This document shows, in pieces, positions 41,114 to 41,370 of a DNA stretch of 41,370 bases. The position numbers and the translations under genes are program-made. This DNA is from Eubacterium callanderi (lineage in GTDB: Bacteria > Bacillota > Clostridia > Eubacteriales > Eubacteriaceae): assembly GCF_900142645.1 (NCBI RefSeq), contig NZ_FRBP01000019.1, positions 1-41,370 on the forward strand, read 5' to 3'. Each line of letters starts with the position of its first letter. The first letter of the stretch is position 1. Below the pieces are notes generated by a model, which was not told the DNA's origin, searched no databases, and worked only from the letters and a program-made list of their open reading frames with translations.

Positions 41114-41370
41114 GCGTTATCTGCAATTTTTATGTATTATAAAAAAAACAATTTCAAGAAATGCCCACAGGGAGTTGCTCTCGGAGGGCTTTGCGCGTAT
41201 AATTTTATTATGAAAAAGATTTAAGAATTTCCCAGGTATCTTTTGGTGCAGATGGATAAAAAGAACCATAAACAAATGCTTTGGAAAGAAAATGGGATAA
41301 AAATATCATAAGCCTTACCTGCCTGGTAAAAATAATAAAAAATGGCTAAGCCAAAAGGATTAAAAGGTAT
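41114..41370. other. AT-rich end of window, no gene seen
   Basis: No ORF with a ribosome binding site is visible. An ATG at 41342 (M-A-K-P-K-G-L-K-G) is open to the window edge and could begin a gene, but no ribosome binding site precedes it. Confidence 0.4.

Overview
The window looks like chromosome from an anaerobic acetogen of the Eubacterium limosum/callanderi type (Eubacteriaceae, Firmicutes). The evidence is a complete six-gene bza operon for anaerobic 5,6-dimethylbenzimidazole synthesis, in the bzaA-bzaB-cobT-bzaC-bzaD-bzaE order known from E. limosum, a non-pyrrolysine MttB-family methyltransferase beside a BCCT transporter, strong purine-rich ribosome binding sites and classical sigma-A promoters. 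I see no rRNA, tRNA, CRISPR array or insertion sequence.

Layout. (1) 1-3600: a compact plus-strand cassette of small, poorly understood genes: a partial ORF, a SpoIIIAB-like protein, a DnaD-like replication protein, a 66-residue protein, a sigma-70-like factor, a DUF1659/DUF2922 pair and a membrane-anchored M15 peptidase. (2) 3650-7040: a surface-anchored papain-like protease, then a GMP synthase whose glutaminase domain has lost its catalytic part. (3) 7080-10700 (minus): a BlaI/BlaR1-type antibiotic-sensing pair and a lipoprotein with two BlaI-like operators in its promoter. (4) 10800-13070: a YdcF-type membrane protein and a zinc alcohol dehydrogenase. (5) 13100-19500 (minus, visibly more AT-rich): a sortase-assembled pilus operon (large tip adhesin, major pilin, class C sortase) whose transcript should begin with a perfect 18-bp hairpin. 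(6) 19550-24610: a quaternary-amine module with divergent BCCT transporter and MttB-family methyltransferase genes, each with a textbook -24/-12 sigma-54 promoter, a shared palindrome midway, and a sigma-54 activator gene downstream. (7) 24780-32410: an AraC-GNAT fusion overlapping helD, a Ca2+-type P-ATPase behind an attenuator-like leader, a monoacylglycerol-lipase-like hydrolase and a HAD hydrolase. (8) 32460-41115 (minus): the bza operon behind a sigma-A promoter, a cobalamin riboswitch and two tandem terminator hairpins.

How it fits together. Regions 6 and 8 are linked by chemistry: MttB-family enzymes move methyl groups from quaternary amines to a corrinoid protein, and the bza/cobT genes make and activate the lower ligand of that corrinoid. 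The most novel-looking items are the first cassette, the leader of the P-type ATPase, the degenerate GMP synthase, the TSS hairpin of the pilus operon and the BlaI-controlled lipoprotein of unknown function.
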